NCBI RefSeq assembly: GCF_014534645.1
Contig: NZ_JACVQF010000094.1
Location: 1 to 43,301, forward strand
Source: Streptomyces griseicoloratus
GTDB taxonomy: Bacteria; Actinomycetota; Actinomycetes; Streptomycetales; Streptomycetaceae
Reading direction: 5' to 3'
Length of the DNA stretch: 43,301 bases
A program made the position numbers and the translations under genes. This document shows positions 1 to 8,908 of the stretch, one piece after another. Numbering within the stretch: the first letter of the stretch is position 1; the number at the start of each line of letters is the position of its first letter. The notes beneath the pieces are model-generated. The model was not told the DNA's origin. It saw nothing but the letters and a program-made list of their open reading frames with translations, and made no database searches.

Positions 1-155
1 ACCGGCACCTGAATGTTGTTCCCGGCCACCACGCCGGAGGAGTCCTCGGTGGTGCCCACCGCGATCGAGTCAGCGAGTGCGGGGGCGCCGGACAGGGACA
101 GAATGCCCGTGGCGGCTGCCGCCGCGAACACTCCCCTGCTCAGGGTCTGTCGCAA
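1..155 (-). CDS. Chaplin family surface protein (partial, 3' end beyond window)
   Basis: The visible N-terminal 51 residues contain a secretion signal (MRQTLSRGVF, an Ala-rich core, then APALA-D) followed by DSIAVGTTEDSSGVVAGNNIQVP. The G(V/N)xGNxxQVPV element opens the chaplin repeat found in Streptomyces hydrophobic aerial-hypha proteins. Chaplins are secreted, assemble into amyloid fibrils and lower surface tension so aerial hyphae can emerge. The start is a TTG at 155-153, about 9 bases after an AGGAAG ribosome site. The cysteines and any second repeat or sorting signal lie outside the window, so long and short chaplins cannot be told apart. The MRQ-type leader resembles the long ChpA/B/C class, but that is a weak hint. 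Confidence 0.8.
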   Translation of the reverse strand, partial: MRQTLSRGVFAAAAATGILSLSGAPALADSIAVGTTEDSSGVVAGNNIQVP

Positions 156-637
156 TGTGGTTATCTTCCTGCTTGAAGAACTCGGAAAGCCGGCCCTGGC
201 ACGGAGATCGATGTCCAAGGCCGGCCATGGCATAGCCGGGAAGCCGGCACGGGCGTCCGCCGGCAATGGCTCCCTGCCCCGGGCTGTCGCCCGTCGGAGC
301 ACCGCAGAACGTGAGTCGCCCGTCCGCCCAGCATCGCTACGTGTTCGGCCCTCGGTTCACCGGCGGGATTTCCTGACGGAAAATCCCGTGTGCCGCGGAC
401 GGAGCAGGCGACGGTGCGAGCGCCGTGAAAGCGGCCGCCACCGGCATACCACCGACAGGGGCTGCGGCCGCTTCGGCGGCCATTGCCTTCTTGAGCACTG
501 CGCGTTCCTTTCTCGAGGCGTCGCATGCCCTACTGCTTCATCAACCCGACGCTCGGGAATCGGTTGCGCAGGTTCACCCGGTTGGCCCGATGTGGCAAGA
601 GGAAAGGACCGGAAAGGCAGGAGCGGGCGCAGGGCCG
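156..637. other. Intergenic region upstream of the chaplin gene and downstream of the ABC permease
   Basis: No convincing gene is visible in these 482 bases. The reading frames that cross it have shadow-type composition. The interval must hold the chaplin promoter (minus strand) and the end of the ABC operon transcript (minus strand). I looked for the BldN-type promoter expected for chaplins (CGTAAC and CGTTGA boxes) and did not find it. One clear hairpin lies at 364-388. Confidence 0.5.
364..388. promoter_or_regulatory. Inverted repeat in the chaplin upstream region
   Basis: The arms CGGGATTTCC (364-373) and GGAAAATCCCG (378-388) pair with one bulged A around a TGAC loop. It lies about 210 bases upstream of the chaplin start. 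It could be an operator or, if transcription starts far upstream, a leader hairpin. The terminator role for the upstream ABC operon is also possible, though no T-run follows. Confidence 0.35.
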
Positions 638-1528
638 CTAGGACACCACGTCCTTACGGGAAAAACCCCGGAAGGCCAGCGCGAACAGCACGAGCGCGTA
701 CGTCACGGAAATCGCGGTGCCCTGGATCATGCCCGACCACTCGGGGCGCGGCTGCACGGCGTCCGCCCAGGCGAACTGCCAGTGCGCCGGCAGGAAGTCG
801 CGCCATCCGCCGAGGGCGGTGACCGCGTCCAGGACGTTGCCGACGATGGTCAGGCCGACCGCGCCGCCGACCGCGCCGAGCGGGGCGTCGGTCTTCGTGG
901 ACAGCCAGAAGGCCAGTGCGGCGGTGACCAGTTGGGAGACGAAGATGTACGCCACGACCACGACCAGGCGTCCTGCCGCCGTCCCGGGGGCGAGTGAGCC
1001 GCCGGTGGGGATGGCCAGCGGTCCCCAGCCGTAGGCCACCGTGCCGACGGCGAGGGCCACCAGCGGCAGCAGCACCATCGCGGCGAGGCTCAGGCCGAGG
1101 CCGACGACGAGCTTGGAGGCGAGCAGCCGGGCGCGCGGCACCGGAGCGGCGAGCAGATAGCGCAGGGAGGACCAGCCGGCCTCCGAGGCGACGGTGTCCC
1201 CGCAGAACAGGGCGACGGGGATGACGAGCAGGAAACCGGCCGACACGAACAGGCTGACGGCGGCGAAGTTGGCGCCGGAGGCGGTGGCCGTGTCCATCAG
1301 CGTGATCCGGTCGGCGGGGCCGTCCGGCTCGCCGCCGATGGCGAAGGCGACGAGCAGGACGAACGGCAGCACGGCGAGGATCGCGCCCATCACCAGCGTC
1401 CGGCGCCGCTTGAGCTGACGGACCAGCTCCACCCTGAGCGGCAGGGTGTGGCCCGGCCGGTAGCCGGGGGCGGCCTCGGCGGGCCGGGTGCCGCGGGCCT
1501 GCCCAGGGCGCTCGGTGAGCGTGCTCAT
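638..1528 (-). CDS. ABC-2 type transporter permease
   Basis: This 296-residue protein has a cytoplasmic N-terminus and about six membrane spans (roughly residues 45-64, 89-110, 138-165, 186-209, 215-237 and 269-287), the layout of ABC-2 permeases. The loop between spans 2 and 3 (DTVASEAGWSSLRYLLAAPV) is typical of the family. It would form the membrane channel for the ATPase encoded immediately upstream. The ATG at 1528 overlaps the upstream TGA as ATGA, so the two are translationally coupled. A GGAGGTTCCGC ribosome site precedes it inside the upstream gene. The substrate is not evident; coupling to a secreted hydrolase suggests peptide or antibiotic export, which is inference. Confidence 0.85.
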   Translation of the reverse strand: MSTLTERPGQARGTRPAEAAPGYRPGHTLPLRVELVRQLKRRRTLVMGAILAVLPFVLLVAFAIGGEPDGPADRITLMDTATASGANFAAVSLFVSAGFLLVIPVALFCGDTVASEAGWSSLRYLLAAPVPRARLLASKLVVGLGLSLAAMVLLPLVALAVGTVAYGWGPLAIPTGGSLAPGTAAGRLVVVVAYIFVSQLVTAALAFWLSTKTDAPLGAVGGAVGLTIVGNVLDAVTALGGWRDFLPAHWQFAWADAVQPRPEWSGMIQGTAISVTYALVLFALAFRGFSRKDVVS

Positions 1529-4176
1529 GCGGAACCTCCGATCAGGGTGAGGAAGGCGTCCTCCAGGCGGCGGTGCGGGCCCACCGAGGACACCGGCACC
1601 TCCAGCCGCACCAGCTCCGCGACCAGGCGGGACGCGGTGCCACCGGCGTCGAGCCGGACCAGGAGACCGTCGTCGGTGCGGACGGCCGAGGCGACGCCCG
1701 GCAGGGCGGCGACCTTCTCGGCGACGGGTTCCTCCACGGGCGTGGCGGTGCCGACGAGGAGGGTGTCGCCGGAGCCGACGATCTCGCCGACCGGGCCCGC
1801 CTGGACGAGCCGGCCGCGGTCCATGACCACCAGGTGGGTGCAGGACTGCTCGACCTCGGACAGGAGGTGGCTGGAGACGATGACGGTGCGGCCGCCGGCG
1901 GCGTACCGGATCATCACCTCGCGCATCTCTCGGATCTGCGGCGGGTCGAGGCCGTTGGTCGGTTCGTCCAGGATGAGCAGGTCGGGCAGGCCCAGCATGG
2001 CCTGGGCGAGGGCGAGTCGCTGGCGCATGCCCTGCGAGTAGGTGCGGACCGCGCGGGCCAGCGCGTCGCCGAGGCCGGCGATCTCCAGGGCCTCGTCCAG
2101 GTGGGCGTCCTCGGGCGGGCGGCCGGTCGCCCGCCAGTACAGCTCCAGGTTCTCCCGGCCGGACAGGTGCGGCAGGAAGCCCGCGCCCTCGACGAAGGCG
2201 CCGACCCGCGAGAGCACCGGGGCGCCCGGCCGCACGGCGTGGCCGAAGACGCGGATCTCGCCGGCGTCCGGCCTGATCAGGCCCATCAGCATGCGCAGGG
2301 TGGTCGTCTTGCCGGCGCCGTTGGGCCCGAGCAGGCCGAGGACCTGGCCCTTTTCCACCCGGAACGACAGCTCGCGCACCGCGTACCGGTCCGCCGACCC
2401 GGCGTACCGCTTGCCGAGGCCGGTGATCTCCAGGGGCACGTCGGCGAGCGCCGGGTCCGGGGCGGGGGTGGCGGTGCGGCGGCGGCCGGTGAGCAGCAGC
2501 GCCAGCGCGGTCGCGGCGCCCGCGACGGGCAGCCACCACACCCACGCGGGCAGCGGGGCGGCGGCGGTCGTCACGCCGGGTGCCGTGGGCACCCGGAGGC
2601 CGCCTTCGAGGGAGACGGTGTAGGTCGCCGGGGCCGCCGGGGAGGCGTAACCGAGGTCGGTGGAGGCGAGGACGAGGCGGAGCCGGTGGCCCTTCTCGAC
2701 CTCGTGGTCGATCGCCGGGAGAGTGATCGTGACGTCCTTGCCGGCCTTCGCGTCCTCGACGCGGACGGGGGCGACCAGCTGGGCGGGCAGCACCTGGCCG
2801 GTGCCGCCGGGGCCGACGTCGTACACCTTGGCGAACAGCACGGCGTCGTCGCGGGTGGACCGGACGTGGACGGTCACCGTGGGCGATCCGGTGATGCGCA
2901 GGTCGTCGCGCAGGGGGGCGGACTCGAACCGGGCGTGCTGGCCGGGGAAGTCCAGCGAGACCCCGACGCCCAGCGAGGACAGCTGGGCGAGTCCTCCGGA
3001 GCCGCCGAGTCCGGGCAGGGCGGAGACGGCGGGCGGACTGGCGCCGGCGGGGTTGTCGAAGCGCTGTTCGCGGCCGTCCAGGGCGATGGTCCGCCGTCCG
3101 TTGTCCAGGCCCGGGTACCGGTCCGCGCTCGCACCCCTCAACTGTGCCTCGCCGTCGGTGGAGTCGACACCTCCGGTGCGGGTGACCCGGAAGGCCGGGC
3201 CGGTGCCGGCGCCCTTGTCGTCCTTGAGGTGGCGGTCGAACCACTGCCGTACGCGGCTGTGGACGCGGTCGGTCTCCATGTCGCCGCCGTCGTGTCCGCC
3301 CGCGATCCAGTCGACGTCGACGGGGGCGCCGTTGGCGCGGATCGCCTTCGCCGCCGCGTCGGCCTGGCCGAGCGGGAAGAGGGAGTCGGTCTGGCCCTGC
3401 ACCAGCAGGGTGGGCACCTTGATGCGGTCGCCGACGGCGGACGGCGAGCGGGCCTCCAGCAGCGAGCGCGCCTCGGGGTCCGGCCGCCCGGACTCGGCGA
3501 CCCGGTCGTACATCCGGCACAGCCGGTCCTCGAACTCCCGGCAGCCGCCGCCGGAGTTGACGAAGATGCCGGCCCACAGCTTCTTGAACACGCCGTTCGG
3601 GAACAGGGCGTCCGCGAGGTTCCAGTAGGTGATCGCCGGGGCGATGGCGTCCACCCGGTCGTCGTACCCGGCGGACAGCAGGGCGACCGCGCCGCCGTAG
3701 GAGGCGCCGGCCACGCCCACGCGCGGGTCGCCCTTGCCGTCCAGCCGGACCTGGGGCTGGGCGGCCAGCCAGTCGAGCAGGCGGGAGACGTCGGCGACCT
3801 CGCCGTCCGGGTCGTTCAGCCCGATCTTCCCGGTGGACCGGCCGAAGCCGCGCGCCGACCAGGTGAGCACCGCGTACCCGTCCCCGGCCAGGCTCTCCGC
3901 CTGCTCCCGGACGTCGGCCTTGCTGCCGCCGAAGCCGTGCGCCAGCAGGACGGCCGGGCGGCGGCCGGCGGGGCCCGCCGTGAAGTACGAGGTGTCCAGG
4001 CGGACCCCGTCGTCCACGGTCATGACCCGGTCGGTGCGGTGCACCGCCGGCGCGTCGTCGTCGGCGACGGCCGTCCACGTGCCGGCGCCGGCGAGCACCA
4101 CGACGGCGGCCGCGGCGGCGAGCAGCCGGCGCGGCCCCCGCAGCAGCCCGCGCACTCGGGGCAGTCGAAGATCCAT
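1525..4176 (-). CDS. Fusion of secreted S15/CocE-type alpha/beta hydrolase and ABC transporter ATPase
   Basis: An 883-residue two-part protein. Residues 17-38 form a hydrophobic signal or anchor. Residues about 45-540 are an X-Pro dipeptidyl-peptidase/CocE-like alpha/beta hydrolase with its C-terminal jelly-roll. Visible catalytic residues are Ser159 (GASYGG), Asp264 (GQTDS) and His295 (GGHDGG), with the oxyanion region HGFGG at 80-84. A second span lies at about 544-563, followed by a complete ABC ATPase: Walker A GPNGAGKTTT (617-626), signature-like YSQGMRQR (713-720), Walker B LLILDEPT (733-740) and switch His770. The topology places the hydrolase outside and the ATPase inside. It is coupled to the permease gene. 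Proteins of this composite kind occur in Streptomyces, but their role is unclear to me. Confidence 0.85.
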   Translation of the reverse strand: MDLRLPRVRGLLRGPRRLLAAAAAVVVLAGAGTWTAVADDDAPAVHRTDRVMTVDDGVRLDTSYFTAGPAGRRPAVLLAHGFGGSKADVREQAESLAGDGYAVLTWSARGFGRSTGKIGLNDPDGEVADVSRLLDWLAAQPQVRLDGKGDPRVGVAGASYGGAVALLSAGYDDRVDAIAPAITYWNLADALFPNGVFKKLWAGIFVNSGGGCREFEDRLCRMYDRVAESGRPDPEARSLLEARSPSAVGDRIKVPTLLVQGQTDSLFPLGQADAAAKAIRANGAPVDVDWIAGGHDGGDMETDRVHSRVRQWFDRHLKDDKGAGTGPAFRVTRTGGVDSTDGEAQLRGASADRYPGLDNGRRTIALDGREQRFDNPAGASPPAVSALPGLGGSGGLAQLSSLGVGVSLDFPGQHARFESAPLRDDLRITGSPTVTVHVRSTRDDAVLFAKVYDVGPGGTGQVLPAQLVAPVRVEDAKAGKDVTITLPAIDHEVEKGHRLRLVLASTDLGYASPAAPATYTVSLEGGLRVPTAPGVTTAAAPLPAWVWWLPVAGAATALALLLTGRRRTATPAPDPALADVPLEITGLGKRYAGSADRYAVRELSFRVEKGQVLGLLGPNGAGKTTTLRMLMGLIRPDAGEIRVFGHAVRPGAPVLSRVGAFVEGAGFLPHLSGRENLELYWRATGRPPEDAHLDEALEIAGLGDALARAVRTYSQGMRQRLALAQAMLGLPDLLILDEPTNGLDPPQIREMREVMIRYAAGGRTVIVSSHLLSEVEQSCTHLVVMDRGRLVQAGPVGEIVGSGDTLLVGTATPVEEPVAEKVAALPGVASAVRTDDGLLVRLDAGGTASRLVAELVRLEVPVSSVGPHRRLEDAFLTLIGGSA

Positions 4177-4260
4177 GCGCCCAACGGTACGGGCCGCCGC
4201 CGGTGACCGGGGCAGCCCGGGGGCTGAACCCCCGCACCTCCCACGGGCGTACGGGCGGGC

Positions 4261-4290
4261 CGCCGCGTACCGCGGCCGTGGTACGCGGCG
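4261..4290 (-). terminator. Hairpin between permease and hydrolase-ABC genes
   Basis: Perfect 11-base arms CGCCGCGTACC (4261-4271) and GGTACGCGGCG (4280-4290) enclose an 8-base loop. It lies 28 bases past the end of the APC permease gene, so it probably ends that transcript. No T-run is present, which is usual for Streptomyces hairpin terminators. Confidence 0.55.
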
Positions 4291-4317
4291 CCGGTTCGCG
4301 GCGGCCGGCCGGGGCCG

Positions 4318-5733
4318 TCAGACCCGGGCGTCCTCGGGGATCGACACCAGCCAGCGGGTGTCGCGGCGCGGGCGCAGGTACAGGGCCCAGTACAGGGTGG
4401 CGACGGCGGTGATGCCGCCGGTCCACAGCAGGTACTCGGTCTCCTGCTGGGAGAGGACGTAGGCGAGGACCGCGATCAGCAGGACGGGCATCACGGGCCA
4501 CAGCGGCATCCGCCAGGCGGGCGTGTCGCGGTGGGCGCCGCGGCGGGCGAGGAGGGCGGCGACGGCGACGAGGAGGTACATGCCGGTGACGGAGACGCCC
4601 GTGACGCCGTAGAGGGTGTCCAGGTTCACGAAGCACAGCACGGCGCCGGGCACGCCGACGGCGAGCGTGGAGACCCAGGGGGAGCCGAACCGGCCGAGCT
4701 TGGAGAAGAGGTTGTTCACCGGCTCGGGCCACGCCTTGTCGCGGGCGGAGGCGAACAGCACGCGGGAGTTCTGGATGACCATGACGATGCCGGCGTTGAC
4801 GATCGCGAGGGCCACGCAGAGGCTGACGAAGGTGCCGACGGCGGAGTTGGACCAGGCGGTGACCATGGCGCCGATGTCGCCGCCGGTCAGCTCCGCGAGG
4901 TCGGAGGCGCCGAGGGTGATGGCGACGACCGGGACCAGGATGATCACGGCGGAGATGCCGAGGGTGAGCAGGACCGTGCGGGCGACGTTGCGGCGCGGGT
5001 TCTCCAGTTCCTCGGAGAGGTAGACGGCGGTGGAGAAGCCCTGGGTGACGAAGAGGGCGATGGCGAGCCCGGAGACGACCAGCATGGCCGTCACGGTGTC
5101 CGTGCCGCCGCCCGTGCCGGCCACCTCCATCGAGACCAGGCTGCCCGGGCCGCGCTCGCCGTGGGCGAAGCCCAGCACCGCGACCACGGCCGCGGCGATG
5201 ACCTCCAGGACCAGGAAGACGCCGGTGATCCAGGCGTTGGCGCGCAGGTCGAGCAGGCCGGCGAGGGTGGCGAGGAGCATGACGCCGGCGCCCGTCATCG
5301 ACGGGTCGAGGTGCACGATCGGGGCGAGGTAGTCGGCCGTGCCCATCGCGATCACCGGCGGGACGATCATGACGACCAGCAGGGAGAGCACGAAGACCAG
5401 CCAGCCCGCCAGCCGCCCGGCCATGGTCGACACCATGGCGTACTCGCCGCCCGCGCTGGGGATGAGGGTGCCCAGCTCGGAGTAGCAGAACGCCACGGCG
5501 ATGCAGAGGAGGGAGCCGATGGCGATCGTCAGGGCGGTGGCGGTGCCCAGCGACCCGAACAGGTCGGGGACCACCACGAACAGCGTGGAGGCGGGGGTCA
5601 CGCACGAGAGGGTCAGCAGGGTGCCGCCGACGACTCCGATGGAACGCTTGAGTTTCTGGGGACTGCTGTCGTCCGTCGTGCTGCCGGGCGTCGCCGGTGC
5701 GTCGGTCTCGGCAGGGCGGAGCGTGTCGGTCAT
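4318..5733 (-). CDS. APC superfamily amino acid permease
   Basis: This 471-residue polytopic membrane protein has about 12 predicted spans. The first-span motif (GVVGGTLLTLSCVTPASTLF) and the SELGTLIPSAGGEYAM segment in span 2 are typical of the APC superfamily, where unwound helix 1 and neighbouring residues bind substrate. It should take up an amino acid, polyamine or related compound with a proton or by exchange; the specificity cannot be read from sequence. The ATG at 5733 was chosen over an in-frame ATG at 5832 because it has a GGAACC ribosome site and gives the usual family length. It is divergent from the lipoprotein gene. Confidence 0.85.
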   Translation of the reverse strand: MTDTLRPAETDAPATPGSTTDDSSPQKLKRSIGVVGGTLLTLSCVTPASTLFVVVPDLFGSLGTATALTIAIGSLLCIAVAFCYSELGTLIPSAGGEYAMVSTMAGRLAGWLVFVLSLLVVMIVPPVIAMGTADYLAPIVHLDPSMTGAGVMLLATLAGLLDLRANAWITGVFLVLEVIAAAVVAVLGFAHGERGPGSLVSMEVAGTGGGTDTVTAMLVVSGLAIALFVTQGFSTAVYLSEELENPRRNVARTVLLTLGISAVIILVPVVAITLGASDLAELTGGDIGAMVTAWSNSAVGTFVSLCVALAIVNAGIVMVIQNSRVLFASARDKAWPEPVNNLFSKLGRFGSPWVSTLAVGVPGAVLCFVNLDTLYGVTGVSVTGMYLLVAVAALLARRGAHRDTPAWRMPLWPVMPVLLIAVLAYVLSQQETEYLLWTGGITAVATLYWALYLRPRRDTRWLVSIPEDARV

Positions 5734-6078
5734 GGAGCGGTTCCGATCGACTCGTGCGGTGATGGTTCGGGCGGGAGCGCTATCGCCTCCGGCGGCTTGG
5801 TCGTACGTCGTTCTGGTCCGCTCCCGGCGCAAGATGGAACCCCGACGAAAACCGGCACGTCAATGGCTGTTTACCTACGGAATTCGTTGACCTAAAGGAC
5901 CTCAACGCTCGAATTCGGCGTCACGGCCCGTACGGTGACGGACCTTTGAGGCGTGCGGGAACCGCAGGCGGTCCGCGAAAAAACCTGCGGCCGTCCGGCG
6001 CCCGGACGCTGTCGGTGGGTCCCGGTAGAGTCCCTCGCACAGTTGAATCACAGCGAACACAGCAACGGGTGGGGACTC
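5734..6078. promoter_or_regulatory. Divergent promoter region with two inverted repeats
   Basis: This 345-base gap separates the permease gene (minus) from the lipoprotein gene (plus) and has no supported gene. It holds CGTTGA (5885-5890) and TCAACG (5902-5907) as arms around an 11-base spacer, flanked by GAATTC on both sides. A second pair, CGTCAC (5919-5924) and GTGACG (5935-5940), follows. These may be regulator sites controlling one or both genes. No promoter boxes could be assigned with confidence. Confidence 0.4.
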
Positions 6079-6912
6079 ATGAAGCTGAGGTACACCGCGG
6101 CCTGGGTGGGGTTCACGGCGGCGGCGATGGCCGTCACGTCCGCGTGCGGCTCGGAGGGCGCCAGGACGGCCGCCGAAGCCGTGGACAAGGCCGACACGAT
6201 CATGGCGGCACTGGCGCGCGCGACCGACCGCACCGAGGAAGTGGGGTCCGCCGAGGTCAGGACGATGACCGACCTGGGCACGGGCGAGCCCATCGCCATG
6301 GACGGCACCTACTCCTGGGGCGACGGCTACGCCCTCGACGTCGAGATGGACACGAAAGCCGCGCAGCTGCAGGAGCTGACGGACTCCCCGACGGTCCGCA
6401 CGCTGTTCGTCGACGGTGCCTACTACTACGACATCGACCCGCAGCCCTCCGGCCCGCTCGCGGGCAAGGAGTGGATGAAGATCGACGGGTCGGCGGTGTT
6501 CGGCGAGTCGGGTGCCGCCGCCTTCAGCGGGGGCGGCGGCGCCAGCCCCGCGGACTCCCTGAAGGGCCTCAAGTACGCGAGCGACGTCGAGGACCTCGGC
6601 AAGGAGACCGTCAACGGCAAGCCGGCGACGCACTACCGGGCCGTCCTCGACGAGAAGGACATGGGCAGGTTCAAGGACGCCCTCGACAGCGCGGACAGCA
6701 TGCTGGGCTCGGCGGGCGCCGACTCGGTCACCATGGACATCTGGGTGGGGCCGAAGGACCTGCCGGTGCGCCTGAAGCAGGAGTTCGGCGCCATGACGGT
6801 GACCATGGACTTCGACAGGTTCGGCGCGACGAAGGAGATCGTCGCACCGCCCGCCGCGCAGACCGGCGACCTCACCGAGGAAGTGAAGGCGGTCGGCGGC
6901 CAGCAGGGCTGA
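6079..6912 (+). CDS. Putative secreted lipoprotein
   Basis: This 277-residue protein begins with a short signal peptide ending in a lipobox-like VTSAC, so Cys23 is the likely lipidated residue and the protein should sit on the outer face of the membrane. The rest is a soluble domain with repeated beta-rich stretches ([47 protein letters not shown]). This pattern recalls the LolA/LppX-LprG-like fold used for lipid or hydrophobic ligand binding in actinobacteria; that assignment is inference. The ATG at 6079 was chosen because it directly precedes the signal peptide and has GGGTGGGGA upstream; an in-frame start at 5953 would add an unlikely tail. A strong terminator follows. Confidence 0.7.
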   Translation: MKLRYTAAWVGFTAAAMAVTSACGSEGARTAAEAVDKADTIMAALARATDRTEEVGSAEVRTMTDLGTGEPIAMDGTYSWGDGYALDVEMDTKAAQLQELTDSPTVRTLFVDGAYYYDIDPQPSGPLAGKEWMKIDGSAVFGESGAAAFSGGGGASPADSLKGLKYASDVEDLGKETVNGKPATHYRAVLDEKDMGRFKDALDSADSMLGSAGADSVTMDIWVGPKDLPVRLKQEFGAMTVTMDFDRFGATKEIVAPPAAQTGDLTEEVKAVGGQQG

Positions 6913-6920
6913 CAACACCG

Positions 6921-6968
6921 CACGGCGGCGGCCCCGTCCCACCTCGGTGGGACGGGGCCGCCGCCGTG
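6921..6968. terminator. Strong bidirectional terminator hairpin
   Basis: A perfect 22-base stem (6921-6942 paired with 6947-6968) is closed by a CTCG tetraloop. It lies between the convergent lipoprotein and dehydrogenase genes, just past both stop codons, and so should stop transcription from both sides. It is among the longest perfect hairpins seen in the window. Confidence 0.9.
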
Positions 6969-6972
6969 TGTC

Positions 6973-8475
6973 TCAGTGGTTGCGCGGGAAGCCCAGGTCC
7001 ACGCCCGCCGGGGCCTCGGACGGGTCCGGCCAGCGCGTGGTGACGACCTTGCCGCGGGTGTAGAAGTGCGTGCCGTCGTTGCCGTAGATGTGGTGGTCGC
7101 CGAAGAGCGAGTCCTTCCAGCCGCCGAAGGAGTGGTAGCCGACGGGGACCGGGATCGGCACGTTCACGCCGACCATGCCGGCCTCGATCTCCAGCTGGAA
7201 GCGGCGGGCCGCGCCGCCGTCCCGGGTGAAGATCGCGGTGCCGTTGCCGAAGGGCGAGGCGTTGATGAGGGCCACGCCCTCCTCGTACGTCTCGGCGCGC
7301 AGCACGCACAGCACCGGGCCGAAGATCTCGTCCTGGTAGGCCTTCGCCGTGGTCGGCACCCGGTCGAGCAGCGAGATGCCGATCCAGTGGCCGTTCTCGT
7401 AGCCGTCGACGGTGTGGCCGGTGCCGTCGAGGACGACCTCGGCGCCCTCCGCCGCCGCGCCGGTCACGTACGAGGCGACCTTGTCACGGTGCGCCTTGGT
7501 GATCAGCGGGCCCATCTCCGACGTCGGGTCGTTGCCGGGACCGATCTTGATCTTCTCGGCGCGCTCGCGGATCTTCTCCACCAGTTCGTCGCCGATGGCG
7601 CCGACCGCGACGACCGCGGAGATCGCCATGCAGCGCTCGCCCGCGGAGCCGTAGGCCGCCGACACGGCCGCGTCCGCCGCCGCGTCGAGGTCGGCGTCCG
7701 GCAGCACCAGCATGTGGTTCTTGGCGCCGCCGAGGGCCTGGACGCGCTTGCCGTTGGCGGAGGCGGTGGTGTGGATGTAGCGGGCGATGGGGGTGGAGCC
7801 GACGAAAGACACCGCCTTGACGTCGGGGTGCTCCAGCAGCCGGTCCACGGCCACCTTGTCGCCGTGGACGACGTTGAAGACGCCGTCGGGCAGGCCCGCC
7901 TCGGCGAGCAGCTCGGCGATCCTCAGGGACGCCGACGGGTCCTTCTCGCTCGGCTTGAGCACGAAGGTGTTGCCGCACGCGATGGCGATGGGGAACATCC
8001 ACATCGGCACCATCGCGGGGAAGTTGAACGGCGTGATGCCGGCGACGACGCCCAGCGGCTGCCGGATCGCGGCCACATCCACGCGGGTGGCGACCTGGGT
8101 GGACAGCTCGCCCTTGAGCTGCACGTTGATGCCGCAGGCCAGGTCGACGATCTCCAGGCCGCGCGCGACCTCGCCGAGGGCGTCGGAGTGCACCTTGCCG
8201 TGCTCGGCGGTGATCAGCTCGGCGATCTCGTCACGGTGCGCGTCCAGCAGCGCCCGGAACCTGAACAGGATCGAGGTGCGCTGGGCCAGGGAGGACTGTC
8301 CCCAGGTCGCGTACGCCTCCTTGGCGGCGGCGACCGCGGCGTCCACCTCCTCCACCGAGGCGAAGGCGACCTTGGTCGTGACCTCGCCGGTCGCCGGGTC
8401 GGTCACCGGCCCGTACGTGCCCGAGGCGCCTTTGACGGTCTTGCCGCCGATCCAGTGATTGACGATCTTCGTCAT
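6973..8475 (-). CDS. mmsA: CoA-acylating methylmalonate-semialdehyde dehydrogenase
   Basis: This 500-residue aldehyde dehydrogenase superfamily enzyme matches the MmsA/IolA class. It oxidises methylmalonate semialdehyde or malonate semialdehyde to propionyl-CoA or acetyl-CoA using NAD and CoA, with loss of CO2, in valine or inositol breakdown. Visible marks are the substrate segment GITPFNFPAMVPMWM, the nucleophile Cys282 in GSAGERCMA, and arginines 105 and 281 in positions used by MmsA-type enzymes for substrate choice. The ATG at 8475 was chosen because AGGAG lies about 8 bases upstream; a start at 8493 would place that ribosome site inside the gene. It follows the small leader gene by 14 bases. 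Confidence 0.93.
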   Translation of the reverse strand: MTKIVNHWIGGKTVKGASGTYGPVTDPATGEVTTKVAFASVEEVDAAVAAAKEAYATWGQSSLAQRTSILFRFRALLDAHRDEIAELITAEHGKVHSDALGEVARGLEIVDLACGINVQLKGELSTQVATRVDVAAIRQPLGVVAGITPFNFPAMVPMWMFPIAIACGNTFVLKPSEKDPSASLRIAELLAEAGLPDGVFNVVHGDKVAVDRLLEHPDVKAVSFVGSTPIARYIHTTASANGKRVQALGGAKNHMLVLPDADLDAAADAAVSAAYGSAGERCMAISAVVAVGAIGDELVEKIRERAEKIKIGPGNDPTSEMGPLITKAHRDKVASYVTGAAAEGAEVVLDGTGHTVDGYENGHWIGISLLDRVPTTAKAYQDEIFGPVLCVLRAETYEEGVALINASPFGNGTAIFTRDGGAARRFQLEIEAGMVGVNVPIPVPVGYHSFGGWKDSLFGDHHIYGNDGTHFYTRGKVVTTRWPDPSEAPAGVDLGFPRNH

Positions 8476-8489
8476 GACCGAGAACTCCT

Positions 8490-8870
8490 TCACAGATGGC
8501 GGCGTCGGTTCCAGACGTGCCGTTCGTACAGCTCACGGGCCTCGACCGCCGACGCTCGGGTCGCGGCCCTGGCCACAGGACCATCCCACCAGGCACGGGC
8601 CGCGGGCGCGCCCGACACAGTGTCTGCCGTTTCGGTCTCCGCGTAGACACATGTGGGAGTGCTCGCGGCCCGAGTCACGGCGCGGGCCGCGCCGTGACGG
8701 TGCGGTGGGCGGGTCCGGACCTCCGGCGCGGGGCCGTAGCGGGCGGGGAGTCGGCGCTCGCACTTCGCTCCTGCCAGGGCGAAGCGGCCTCCCGCGCCGG
8801 AGGCGTTCTGGGCCCGGGTGCCGGGAACGGACCGGGCCGGCGAGGCCGCGGCGGTCAGGTCGTACGCCAT
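8490..8870 (-). CDS. Small protein of unknown function preceding mmsA
   Basis: A 126-residue reading frame (MAYDLTAAASPARS to WNRRRHL) that I do not recognise. Support is indirect but consistent. An ATG at 8870 has GAAGGGA about 6 bases upstream; a good promoter lies about 35 bases further up; third codon positions are strongly G/C; and its stop lies 14 bases before the mmsA start, as expected in an operon. The protein is rich in Ala and Arg with no membrane span or signal. A C-terminal helix rich in Arg and Glu is plausible. It could instead be an untranslated leader for mmsA. Confidence 0.45.
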   Translation of the reverse strand: MAYDLTAAASPARSVPGTRAQNASGAGGRFALAGAKCERRLPARYGPAPEVRTRPPHRHGAARAVTRAASTPTCVYAETETADTVSGAPAARAWWDGPVARAATRASAVEARELYERHVWNRRRHL

Positions 8871-8908
8871 CGCGTTCCCTTCGTACCCGTCCTTGGGTCC
8901 TCTCCGGT

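Noticed and set aside
13-822. A 269-codon plus-strand frame at the left edge
   Set aside because: Arg/Ser-rich shadow that crosses the chaplin gene and the permease end and lacks any ribosome site.
1573-4206. An 877-codon plus-strand frame opposite the hydrolase-ABC gene
   Set aside because: It is Gly/Asp/Arg-rich low-complexity antisense of a gene with clear domains and has no family motifs.
638-5605. A 1655-codon open frame on the minus strand
   Set aside because: Only its last 296 codons are a real gene (the ABC permease). The rest is an Arg/Pro-rich shadow of the hydrolase-ABC and permease genes in other frames, a usual effect of high G+C.
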